Part shown: positions 51,486 to 59,102 of the stretch, one piece after another
How the letters are laid out: every line of letters begins with the position of its first letter
Numbering within the stretch: position 1 is the stretch's first letter
NCBI GenBank assembly: GCA_023459335.1
Contig: JAEWUO010000008.1
Span: 20,929 to 84,928 of the forward strand
Reading direction: 5' to 3'
DNA length: 64,000 nt
Source: Bacillota bacterium
GTDB lineage: Bacteria > Bacillota > Clostridia > Christensenellales > CAG-138
Notes under the pieces: model-generated
Seen by the model: only the letters and a program-made list of their open reading frames with translations
Told to the model about the DNA's origin: nothing
Database searches by the model: none
Program-made: the position numbers and the translations under genes

Positions 51486-51514
51486 AGTCTATCCTGCATA
51501 ATCATTCGCGTCAA
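51486..51514 (-). promoter_or_regulatory. predicted sigmaA promoter of the hut operon
   Basis: -35 TTGACG (51509-51514) and -10 TAGACT (51486-51491) with a 17-bp spacer, about 40 bp before hutH. Confidence 0.6.
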
Positions 51515-51787
51515 TACAGAGAGCGAAATTTCGTATGCACCCGTATTTCGCCGATTTCCGGCTTTTTCCGTGCGCCGTTGTAACGCGCTAAAGTGCATAA
51601 ACGTCTTTTTTATCTGTCAAACGAAAAAATCCTGCGCGTGTTCCCAGCGCCGCGCAGCGGCCGGGCCGCGCTGCAAACCGCGCCGGAAAAGCCGCGCAAT
51701 TCCTGTATTTTTTCAGTGTAACATAGTCACTGTATACAAAAGTCATGTTTCGTAGAATAATAGTATCAACAGCAAAGGAGCAAGCCT
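51515..51787. other. intergenic region upstream of trxA
   Basis: No gene seen. It should hold the trxA promoter: a candidate -10 TATACA and -35 TTTCAG lie near 51718-51740 around a CAGTG-N9-CACTG dyad, but neither is convincing. Confidence 0.4.
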
Positions 51788-52096
51788 ATGTCTACGAAAG
51801 TCATCACGAAGGATAACTTCGATGCAGAAGTTTTAAAAGAAAGCAAAACGGTACTCCTCGATTTCTGGGCGAGCTGGTGCGGGCCCTGCCGGATGGTTTC
51901 TCCCATCATCGACGAGATTGCAAGCGAACGCGCAGATTTGAAGGTCGGCAAGGTAAACGTCGACGAACAGCCTGAACTCGCTGCCAAGTTTGGCGTTATG
52001 AGCATCCCTACGCTCATCGTCATGAAGGACGGTAAAGTCGTCAACCAGACGGCGGGCGCCCGTCCGAAACCCCAAATCCTCTCCTTGATCCCGTAA
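51788..52096 (+). CDS. trxA: thioredoxin
   Basis: Cytosolic dithiol-disulphide carrier of 102 residues. The redox site is WCGPC near residue 30, within VLLDFWASWCGPCRM, and the cis-proline loop reads MSIPTLIVMKDG. AAAGGAG precedes the ATG. It stands alone with its own terminator; no thioredoxin reductase gene is adjacent. Confidence 0.95.
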   Translation: MSTKVITKDNFDAEVLKESKTVLLDFWASWCGPCRMVSPIIDEIASERADLKVGKVNVDEQPELAAKFGVMSIPTLIVMKDGKVVNQTAGARPKPQILSLIP

Positions 52097-52109
52097 GCGC
52101 AAGCAATGC

Positions 52110-52143
52110 AAAGCGCCGTCCGGCTCCACCCGGACGGCGCTTT
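52110..52143 (+). terminator. terminator of trxA
   Basis: 14-bp inverted repeat AAAGCGCCGTCCGG / CCGGACGGCGCTTT with a 6-nt loop. The T tract is short, as also on the - strand. Confidence 0.75.
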
Positions 52144-52204
52144 GCCGTAATATGCTCTGCCCTGCGGTCTGTCCGCCGGAATTATCCGACGTTCGGCAGG
52201 AATT

Positions 52205-53263
52205 CTATCTTCCCGTAAGTGCCAGCCCTTCCGAAAGGATCTCCATTGTTTCATGGAACAGCCCGGGCAGATCGTTTGTCCTGTCCTCGCCGCCCGTGAG
52301 ACCGGTTACGATGAGCTCCGTAATTTCGGAGATGATCGCGGCTCCTTCCTGAAGGCGGCCGGATGCCTCAAGCCACGCGTTATTCTCATATTCTCTCCCC
52401 AGGTCGGCAAGAACACGGCTCATTTTATCAAAGCCGCCTTGAAAGCTGACCTCGTCCGGCTCCCTGATTCCACGCAGCGCGTTCGGAACGGTCGGCACCG
52501 TACCAAAAAACGTTACCATGTTGATCAGAACCTTGTCGTAATCCTCTTTCGTCAGCGTATCTTTTAGCTTGGGAAGTTCCAGTATGAATTTCTGGAATCC
52601 TTTTCGTCCGACAAATCCCACCGGCGGGTTGAAAAACAATTCGCGTTTTTTTGCAAAAGCTTCTTTCGCAATCTCGTACTTGTTCTTCGTGGCGTTCATT
52701 CTCACCGCGCAGACCGTATTTGCCTTTGACAGGCCCGGATAGCTGCAGTCCCATGCCAGGCGCAGCTCGTCGTAGGAGAGCGTCTGCAATTCTTCGCGTC
52801 CGCAGTCATGCAGATAGATGCACCGCGCGTCGTCGTCGTAGCCAACCATTAAAACATAGTGAAATGGAATGTGTTCTCCGTGATACAGTGTTGTAAAGTA
52901 CGGCAGATAGTACATATCCAGCGCGCCCAGCACGGGCGGATATCCGGCGTCGATTTCCGTTCTGGCTTTTTGAATCGCTTGTTCAAACGATCGATATTCG
53001 TAGTGTTTGTAATCGAATCCCACAATTGGGGCAAGGAATTCATACATTTTTTTCGTGCGTCCGTCGCCGAGCGCGATCATTCTTTTTAGTTCGGATTTTT
53101 CTGTTTTCATATAGCAGAACGAGCCGAGTCCGGCCAGCACAAAAAAGAAGCTTGGCGGCAGCGTCTGCCCGGTACGCTGTATGTACAGGTCCTCTATGCC
53201 GTTCCACATGCATTCGCAGTCGTCCATATGGTGCGTTAGCGGAATCAAATGACTGTTTCGCAT
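52205..53263 (-). CDS. BtrH-like cysteine enzyme (BtrH_N plus DUF4872-type)
   Basis: 352 residues, cytosolic. The N-terminal domain resembles that of butirosin protein BtrH: DDCECMWNGIEDLY holds the likely nucleophile Cys, and FHYVLMVGYDDD with IYLHDCG holds a His and Asp in papain-like order. The C-terminal half matches the helical DUF4872 region. BtrH moves an acyl group from a carrier protein; many relatives in Bacillota are uncharacterised. AGGAG precedes the ATG. It is preceded by a MerR gene and a 19-bp-spacer promoter, so it appears inducible by a small molecule. Confidence 0.82.
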   Translation of the reverse strand: MRNSHLIPLTHHMDDCECMWNGIEDLYIQRTGQTLPPSFFFVLAGLGSFCYMKTEKSELKRMIALGDGRTKKMYEFLAPIVGFDYKHYEYRSFEQAIQKARTEIDAGYPPVLGALDMYYLPYFTTLYHGEHIPFHYVLMVGYDDDARCIYLHDCGREELQTLSYDELRLAWDCSYPGLSKANTVCAVRMNATKNKYEIAKEAFAKKRELFFNPPVGFVGRKGFQKFILELPKLKDTLTKEDYDKVLINMVTFFGTVPTVPNALRGIREPDEVSFQGGFDKMSRVLADLGREYENNAWLEASGRLQEGAAIISEITELIVTGLTGGEDRTNDLPGLFHETMEILSEGLALTGR

Positions 53264-53299
53264 TCATCAAAACTCCTGTCGTATCATTCTTACAACAGA

Positions 53300-53330
53300 A
53301 GCATAAACCCTGGTACAATGCGAGAGTCAA
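53300..53330 (-). promoter_or_regulatory. MerR-type promoter with 19-bp spacer
   Basis: -35 TTGACT (53325-53330) and -10 TATGCT (53300-53305) separated by 19 bp, the elongated spacing that MerR activators correct. The -35 box lies 4 bp after the merR stop codon, and the BtrH-like gene starts about 37 bp downstream. Confidence 0.7.
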
Positions 53331-53333
53331 GCG

Positions 53334-54146
53334 CTATCTTTTGATTGGGTAACAGATTTCGGTGATATAGTTCTCCGGGTCCGATTCATTATCCGGAGAA
53401 CGGTAATAAATATAGAATGCCTTACCCGATATTCTGAAGCCATTCTCTGTGATCCAGTGATAGATGTATCGCATGATCGCGCCGATCCGGTGGTATCTCC
53501 CCTGAAACGCGACGACCGCCGCTTCCGTTTCAGGTATCTCTGAAAATCTCAGTTCTCCGGCATCGGGATCGATTTGCTCGACGATTCTGTAAACCTCGGT
53601 ATCGATGAACTCTTTCTCAAAGTCAACGCTGTGCGTCATCGACATACAGTATGGCACATCCGCAAGCCTGACTTTGTTTTCCTTGCACGCTCTGCTCAGG
53701 CGCTCCCATAACAGCCCTTCTTCGGCAAACTCCCGTATGCCTGCACGCAGGCTGACGACCTTGCGCGCAGGAAGGGTTTTCACGCTGACGGATAACGAAT
53801 ATATGTTTTTCAAGTCCAGCTCTTTCAGAGCTTGACGCATTTTCGCGATCTGTCTTTCCGCATTGAGAAGGCTTTCTTCCTTCTCTCTGATTTTCCTTTC
53901 CAGAAAGGGTTTAATCCGGTCATCCAGCGTGTCGTTCATCAGAATTTCGGAAATGTCATTCAACCCGAAGCCCAGGCTTTTTAACACTTGGATATGATTT
54001 GCCCGGACGATTTGTTTCTCGCCATAGAATCGGTAGCTGCTCATCCTGTCCACCAGTTCCGGCTTGAGCAATCCAATTTTATCGTAGTTTCGGAGCATAT
54101 GGATGCTGATGCCGGTCAGGGCGGAAAATTCTCCGATTCTCAGCAT
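53334..54146 (-). CDS. MerR-family regulator with GyrI-like effector domain
   Basis: 270 residues. The MerR winged helix is at 1-70 (RIGEFSALTGISIHMLRNYDKIGLLKPE), followed by a dimerising coiled coil (about 75-115) and a GyrI-like ligand domain (about 120-270) as in BmrR. Such proteins twist an over-long promoter spacer upon binding a drug-like ligand. The target is probably the BtrH-like gene immediately downstream, whose promoter has a 19-bp spacer. Confidence 0.92.
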   Translation of the reverse strand: MLRIGEFSALTGISIHMLRNYDKIGLLKPELVDRMSSYRFYGEKQIVRANHIQVLKSLGFGLNDISEILMNDTLDDRIKPFLERKIREKEESLLNAERQIAKMRQALKELDLKNIYSLSVSVKTLPARKVVSLRAGIREFAEEGLLWERLSRACKENKVRLADVPYCMSMTHSVDFEKEFIDTEVYRIVEQIDPDAGELRFSEIPETEAAVVAFQGRYHRIGAIMRYIYHWITENGFRISGKAFYIYYRSPDNESDPENYITEICYPIKR

Positions 54147-54276
54147 AGTTCACCTTTTCCGGTTCTGCCCAAATCGCGGAGACGGCACGCGCCGATCGGC
54201 GCGTGCCGTGGCAATATGGCAGTATAATTGAAGGAAAGCCCCGTTGCCCGCGTCTTTCCGGCGAAGCCGGAACCCG

Positions 54277-54933
54277 CTATCCCGCCATCGCGTCGAGCTT
54301 GGCGCGGTCGACGATCGTCACCCCGCCGCGCGAGAGCGACACCATATTTTCCTCATGGAAATATTTCAGCATCCTTGTGACCACTTCGCGCGCGGTGCCC
54401 ATATGGTTCGCAATCTTTTCATGGGTGATCTCCAGCGTGTCGCAGTCCTCGATCGTGCTCTCCTCAAGCAGGAACGTGGCCAGACGCGCGTCGAACCGCT
54501 TAAAGAGGATCTGGTCCATCAGCCACATGACCTCGGAAAACCGCGAGGCGAGCACCTGACAGGTATAGTTGGCGAGCGGCGCGCTGCGCTCCATGACCGT
54601 ATGGTACGTCTCCGTCGGAATCAGCCAGACCTCCGAATCCTTCTCTGCCTCGATGGTGACCTCGAAGCGGATGCTGGACATCATGCACGCCGCCGAAAAC
54701 AGACAGATGTCCCGGTCCAGCAGCCGGTAGAGGGTAACCTCTTTTCCTTCGTCGGAGACGATATACGCCCGAAGCTGACCGCTTTTGATCACGAGAACCC
54801 CGACACAGTCCGCGGAACCGTTGTGCAGGATCGTCCCTTTCGGCGCGTTTCGCATGGCGGTAGCGTCTTCCAGCGAGCGCTGATCCTCCGCGGTTAACTG
54901 TTTCCAGATTGGCAGATATGTTTCGAGTCTCAT
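54277..54933 (-). CDS. Crp/Fnr-family transcriptional regulator
   Basis: 218 residues: a cyclic-nucleotide-binding-like sensor domain (about 1-120), a long helix, and a winged helix near 165-205 (ITHEKIANHMGTAREVVTRMLKYF). The recognition helix TAREVVTR resembles that of Fnr-type regulators. The N-terminal cysteine cluster of true Fnr is missing; Cys43, Cys78 and Cys83 remain as possible redox or heme contacts. It is divergent from desulfoferrodoxin, so control of the oxidative response is likely but inferred. Confidence 0.9.
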   Translation of the reverse strand: MRLETYLPIWKQLTAEDQRSLEDATAMRNAPKGTILHNGSADCVGVLVIKSGQLRAYIVSDEGKEVTLYRLLDRDICLFSAACMMSSIRFEVTIEAEKDSEVWLIPTETYHTVMERSAPLANYTCQVLASRFSEVMWLMDQILFKRFDARLATFLLEESTIEDCDTLEITHEKIANHMGTAREVVTRMLKYFHEENMVSLSRGGVTIVDRAKLDAMAG

Positions 54934-54983
54934 TTGCCGCCTCCAAAGCTGATTTCAAATTCGATTATATCTTGTTTTGAAAA

Positions 54984-55024
54984 ATATTGTTGACTTTTCT
55001 GGTATTTTTTACAAAAAACAATAT
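54984..55024. promoter_or_regulatory. inverted repeat in crp/fnr-dfx intergenic region
   Basis: ATATTGTT (54984-54991) and AACAATAT (55017-55024), 25 nt apart. The right arm overlaps the -10 box TATAAT (55022-55027) of dfx, which has no good -35. It may be the site of the adjacent regulator. Confidence 0.5.
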
Positions 55025-55044
55025 AATGGAACTAGGATGTGTAT

Positions 55045-55080
55045 ATGTCGCTAACAGGAATTATTATTAGATAGTGACAT
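55045..55080 (+). promoter_or_regulatory. RNA hairpin in the dfx leader
   Basis: ATGTCGCTA / TAGTGACAT, 9 bp with one G-U pair and an 18-nt loop, in the leader of about 195 nt. No T tract follows, so it is not a terminator. Confidence 0.4.
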
Positions 55081-55228
55081 TTCGTTTCCAAAGGAGTATG
55101 ATGTTCTTGTGATAATGACCGTTGACCTGCAGGACACTCCACCCGAAGAAATTCAAAAATCCGGCTCACGTCTCGCTGCAAGCGGTCCAGCCAATACGTG
55201 ATTTAAAAAAACAAGGAGGAACTATACT

Positions 55229-55612
55229 ATGATGTGCGAAACCCGTTTCTTCCGCTGCGACATCTGCGGCAACCTCGTAGGCATGATCCATTCGTCCGGC
55301 GCTCCCATGAGCTGCTGCGGTCAGCACATGACCGAACTGGTCCCCGGCAGCGTGGACGCGAGCCAGGAAAAGCACGTACCCGTGATCAAAGTGGAAGGTG
55401 ACAAGTGCACCGTCCACGTCGGCAGCGTCGACCATCCGATGCTCGAAGAGCACCACATCGCCTGGATCTATCTGCAGACCAGCGACGGCGGACAGCGCAA
55501 GTGCCTCGAAATCGGCGGCAAGCCCGAAGCGACGTTTGCGCTCGGCGGCGCGAAAGTCATCGCAGCGTACGAATACTGCAACCTGCACGGCCTCTGGAAA
55601 GCGGACGCGTAA
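55229..55612 (+). CDS. dfx: desulfoferrodoxin (2Fe-superoxide reductase)
   Basis: Reduces superoxide to peroxide in anaerobes without releasing oxygen. Both iron centres are complete. Centre I: Cys10, Cys13, Cys29, Cys30. Centre II: His49, His69, His75, Cys117, His120, with Glu47-Lys48 next to the active site. Length 127. The first of two adjacent ATGs is 9 nt from AAGGAGG. It is divergent from the Crp/Fnr regulator gene. Confidence 0.96.
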   Translation: MMCETRFFRCDICGNLVGMIHSSGAPMSCCGQHMTELVPGSVDASQEKHVPVIKVEGDKCTVHVGSVDHPMLEEHHIAWIYLQTSDGGQRKCLEIGGKPEATFALGGAKVIAAYEYCNLHGLWKADA

Positions 55613-55639
55613 CGCGGCAATCCCGTTTAACCCTGTCTT

Positions 55640-55668
55640 CTCCCCGTGCTTCCGGTGCGGGGAGTTTT
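55640..55668 (+). terminator. terminator of dfx
   Basis: CTCCCCG (55640-55646) / CGGGGAG (55658-55664) hairpin followed by TTTTG. Confidence 0.75.
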
Positions 55669-55796
55669 GTTGTTTCCTTCCTGATCTATGAAAAGCGCAA
55701 GACGCTTTCAACATCTTTTTTGAAAACAAGCTTTGCTTTATCGAAAATCACTGTTTTTTACCCGAATATGCCGTTTTACCTGAAGGAGGCGAAAGG

Positions 55797-56462
55797 ATGA
55801 TACGTTTTGAGGAGTGGAAGAGCGCGTTTATTTCTGCGGTATCGCAGGCCTTCGGTTCTCGCGTCGTCTGCGCGGGCGTGCAGGGAAGCCGGGCGCGCGG
55901 CGAAGCGCGCGAGGACAGCGATATCGACACGGTGCTCGTACTCGATCGCTTAACCTCTGCCGATCTGGATATATACCGTCAGTTGATCCGGCGCCTGCCA
56001 AATACGGACCTGGTTTGCGGGTTCGTCTCGGGCCGCGATGCGCTGGAGCATTGGGATTCCGGCGAATTGATCAGTTTCTATTATGACACGGTATCCCTGC
56101 TTGGCAGTCTTGATTTTTTACGCCCTCGAATTTCTCGCGAGGCGGCGCGAAGAAGCGTCCATTCATCCGCGTGCGCGATCTATCACGCGTTCTGTCATGC
56201 TTCGGTATTCGAGCCGGAGCCGGTCGACTCGCGCGCGTTTGCGAAAAGTCTGTTTTTTCTTTTGCGCGCAAAGCATTATGCGGAAACCGGTGAATTTCAC
56301 CTGCGGCTGGACCGGCTGCTGCCGCGGCTCAGCGAAACGGAACGAACGCTGCTTTCGCCGCTCGTCGGCATACAGGATCGGCAACCGCAAAAACGAGAAT
56401 TTCGGGACGCCGCGCTTGCCCAGCTTGCGCAATGGATCACCGATTTTGCGGCGGAACCATGA
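55797..56462 (+). CDS. nucleotidyltransferase-domain protein
   Basis: 221 residues with the polymerase-beta-like signature GSRARGEAREDSDID (Gly30-Ser31, Asp42, Asp44) at the N-terminus, as in MNT-type and aminoglycoside nucleotidyltransferases. The C-terminal half is helical and HEPN-like (FAKSLFFLLRAKHYAETGEF). A toxin-antitoxin MNT/HEPN pair would have two genes; here both features are in one protein, so a small-molecule transferase is more likely. Substrate unknown. Confidence 0.8.
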   Translation: MIRFEEWKSAFISAVSQAFGSRVVCAGVQGSRARGEAREDSDIDTVLVLDRLTSADLDIYRQLIRRLPNTDLVCGFVSGRDALEHWDSGELISFYYDTVSLLGSLDFLRPRISREAARRSVHSSACAIYHAFCHASVFEPEPVDSRAFAKSLFFLLRAKHYAETGEFHLRLDRLLPRLSETERTLLSPLVGIQDRQPQKREFRDAALAQLAQWITDFAAEP

Positions 56463-56622
56463 TGCGGCAATGATCCGTTGAGCAAACCGCCTGAAGACGC
56501 GTCCCGGCCTTTTGAATCACGCCTTTTGTGTCATGGACCCGATTGATCGGAACACACCGCGAGTGATATCGAAATAATGCGGGAAATATCCGTGATGATT
56601 TTGTGAAAAATGACCTCTTGTA

Positions 56623-56651
56623 TTGAATGCGACGCGTTGCACTGTTATAAT
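56623..56651 (+). promoter_or_regulatory. predicted sigmaA promoter of the YhhN gene
   Basis: -35 TTGAAT (56623-56628) and consensus -10 TATAAT (56646-56651) with a 17-bp spacer. It lies in the 264-bp gap after the nucleotidyltransferase gene, which holds nothing else I recognise. Confidence 0.7.
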
Positions 56652-56726
56652 CTGTAATAAAGATGTCCCCCGCGATCTGCATTCCTGCGACCGGCGCGGA
56701 CTTCTGTTATCGGGGGGGACAGCCGC

Positions 56727-57413
56727 ATGCTGCAATGGATTGTGGCCATTCTTTTTCTCGGCTGCGCCGCAGAAGCGATCTTCATCATACTGGAACGAAA
56801 AGGGAAGCTGTTCGCCGCGCTTCTTCTGAAAAGCGCCGCGTCATTGTTTTTTGTTGTTTCCGGCGCAGTGGCGCTCGGTATGGCGAACGATCCCCTGTTT
56901 GCGCGGATGGTTCTCGCAGGGCTTGTACTCGGCGCGCTTGGAGATATCTGCCTCAACCTTCGGTTCCTGTTGACCGCGCACGCAAAACCCGTTTTTATGG
57001 CGGGTATCGCGGCTTTTCTGCTGGGTCATATCGCGTATCTGTCCGCGTTGATTACGCGCTTACCGAACGCGCTGTTGTTCGCTCTGCCCGTGTCGGCTCT
57101 GGCCGCGCTGTTTATCGTTCGTTTCGTTCTTGCCCGCGTCGAGGTGCAGGGAACGCTCAGTATCTTCGGCGTCGTCTACCTTTGTATTGTCATCCTTATG
57201 GCCGCTTGCGCCATCGCGCTGGTTGTGCTCTCCCCGTCTGATCCGGCACATGCGCTCTTCGCTTTCGGCGGCGCTTTGTTTGCGGCAAGCGACGTATTAT
57301 TAATACTGAATCAGTTCGGCAGGCGGGCGTATCCGACGTTTCGGGTTTTGAATCTATCGCTTTACTACCTGGGCCAGGTATGTATCGCTATGACCATAGC
57401 GCTCGCGCGCTGA
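56727..57413 (+). CDS. YhhN/TMEM86-family membrane protein (lysoplasmalogenase-like)
   Basis: 228 residues with about seven to eight hydrophobic helices. The family's conserved polar positions are present: LKSAAS in helix 2, ALGDICL in helix 3, GHIAYL, and FAASDVLL in helix 7. Mammalian TMEM86B hydrolyses lysoplasmalogen; clostridia make plasmalogens, so this role is plausible. The next gene follows at once on the same strand. Confidence 0.88.
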   Translation: MLQWIVAILFLGCAAEAIFIILERKGKLFAALLLKSAASLFFVVSGAVALGMANDPLFARMVLAGLVLGALGDICLNLRFLLTAHAKPVFMAGIAAFLLGHIAYLSALITRLPNALLFALPVSALAALFIVRFVLARVEVQGTLSIFGVVYLCIVILMAACAIALVVLSPSDPAHALFAFGGALFAASDVLLILNQFGRRAYPTFRVLNLSLYYLGQVCIAMTIALAR

Positions 57414-57553
57414 ATCATTCCGCTTCCCCACAAGCGTTTGTAACGCTTGCCTGTATAGATCCATGTGGCGTGCGGTCGGATGCCCTCGTTTTGCATGCGA
57501 AACCGTGCCGTAGCCAACGCATCAGGAAGGAAGCCAAACGGTTACTCGCAGTT

Positions 57554-58249
57554 ATGAAACAAGAAGGTCTGAAAAAATCGTTCGTACATTCCATGCAGCA
57601 GAAGATTTTCTCCGGCGAATATCAGGTTGGGCAGCAGCTCCCGCCGGAAAGGGAACTCGCAGCCGAGCTCGGCGTCAGCAGATCGCTGGTCAACACCGGC
57701 ATTCTCGAACTTGCAAACCAGGGATTTATCCGCATCATCCCGCGTCAGGGCAGCATCATCGCGGACTATAAAAAGAACGGCACGCTGCAGGTGCTCAGCG
57801 CGCTGATGAACTGCGACAGTTTTCGCCTCGAGTATCCTCTGTTCTGCAATCTGATCGATCTTCGCATCCTGATCGAATGCGAGTGCGCTCGCCTTGTCAG
57901 CCTGCACGCGACGGCGGAGGAGCTCGACACGCTGCACTTGCTCACACAGCGGATGAAAGCCGCGGCCAACCCGATCGACGCCGCGGAACCCATGGTGCGT
58001 TTCCATGATCTGATCACGCAGTACTCCGGCAACGCGGTGTATGCGATGACGTACAAAAGCTTTGAATCCGCCATTGCGCGGCTCATTCGCCAGCACCTCA
58101 TTCTTTCCCCGGATATTCAGAAGTCCGCCAAACTGCATGAATCTATCGTCAGCTCGCTTATCGCGCGCGACTCCGAAGCGAGTGCGCAAAATATCCGTCT
58201 CTGTATCCTGAACGGCGCGAACGCGCTGAAAAAGCTGTACCAAACCTGA
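57554..58249 (+). CDS. FadR-type GntR regulator with FCD domain
   Basis: 231 residues. Winged helix at about 8-75 (GEYQVGQQLPPERELAAELGVSRSLVNTGILELANQGFIRIIPRQGS), then an all-helical FCD effector domain (DLRILIECECARLVS, MVRFHDLIT). FCD members bind carboxylic acids or fatty acyl groups with a metal. The ribosome site is weak: AAGGAAG is 17-20 nt from ATG 57554, and the frame extends upstream into the YhhN gene without a better start. Confidence 0.87.
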   Translation: MKQEGLKKSFVHSMQQKIFSGEYQVGQQLPPERELAAELGVSRSLVNTGILELANQGFIRIIPRQGSIIADYKKNGTLQVLSALMNCDSFRLEYPLFCNLIDLRILIECECARLVSLHATAEELDTLHLLTQRMKAAANPIDAAEPMVRFHDLITQYSGNAVYAMTYKSFESAIARLIRQHLILSPDIQKSAKLHESIVSSLIARDSEASAQNIRLCILNGANALKKLYQT

Positions 58250-58484
58250 ATATCCCCCGCGAAGCGTTTTCGACGCTTACAGGTTCAAGCGATCCTTTTC
58301 TCCCGTCGCAGACGATTCTCCGGCGGGTTTTTTGCGCTCCGCCTGCCGTGCCGTGCGCTTTACTTTCGCCCCCGAAGCGTGTATCGTATTAATTATCCTT
58401 GGTGTGCCGTGGAATCATGGAACTTTTTCCTCCCGAATTTTACCCGTCCCATCCGGCCGGACCACAGAAACGGATTTCAAGTGC

Positions 58485-59102
58485 ATGAAGCTGAAAGCGC
58501 TGGTCGTCTCCGATCACGAAAGCGAATTCATATGGGATTTTTTCGACGCGAACGTTTTCCAGGGCGTCGACGTCGTTATCTCCTGCGGCGATTTGAAACC
58601 GGAATACCTGTCGTTTCTCGTCACGATGATTCCCGTCCCGCTGCTCTATGTGCGCGGCAATCACGACGCGCGCTATGAGCAGGATCCGCCGGAGGGATGC
58701 ATCGATCTCGAGGAAAAGCCTGTTCTCATTAAGGGAGTACGCTTCGTCGGCTTTGGCGGCTGCAAGAGCGAGAACCCCGCGCCCAACCAATATTCCGAGC
58801 GGGCGATGAACCTGCGCGTGCTCCGCGCGACGCTCACATTCTCGCTGAAAAAGGGTTTTGACGTTCTCGTCACCCATGCGCCTGCGGCGAATCTGGGGGA
58901 TGGGGACGACCGCTTTCACGAGGGGTTTGAAACGTTCGTCCGGTTGATCGATAAATATAAGCCGCGCTATCATCTGCACGGACATCAGCACCTGACCTAT
59001 TCCATCGGCTCGAAGCGGATCATTCAATATCACGAGACGACCATCGTCAACGGTTATAATTACTATATATTGGACATGGAATTTCCGGAGGAAACGACAT
59101 GA
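58485..59102 (+). CDS. calcineurin-like metallophosphoesterase
   Basis: 205 residues with the dimetal motif set: VVSDHES (Asp10), CGDLKPEY (Asp36), RGNHDARY (58-64), THAP and HGHQH. These small cytosolic phosphoesterases act on nucleotides or phosphoproteins. The ribosome site at 58485 is weak, and the frame is open upstream without a better start. Its stop overlaps the ATG of the ParB/BMP fusion by 4 nt, so the two are made together. Confidence 0.85.
   Translation: MKLKALVVSDHESEFIWDFFDANVFQGVDVVISCGDLKPEYLSFLVTMIPVPLLYVRGNHDARYEQDPPEGCIDLEEKPVLIKGVRFVGFGGCKSENPAPNQYSERAMNLRVLRATLTFSLKKGFDVLVTHAPAANLGDGDDRFHEGFETFVRLIDKYKPRYHLHGHQHLTYSIGSKRIIQYHETTIVNGYNYYILDMEFPEETT

Noticed and set aside
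55797..56462. MNT/HEPN toxin-antitoxin pair
   Set aside because: Both a nucleotidyltransferase and a HEPN-like helical half are in one protein and no second gene is adjacent.
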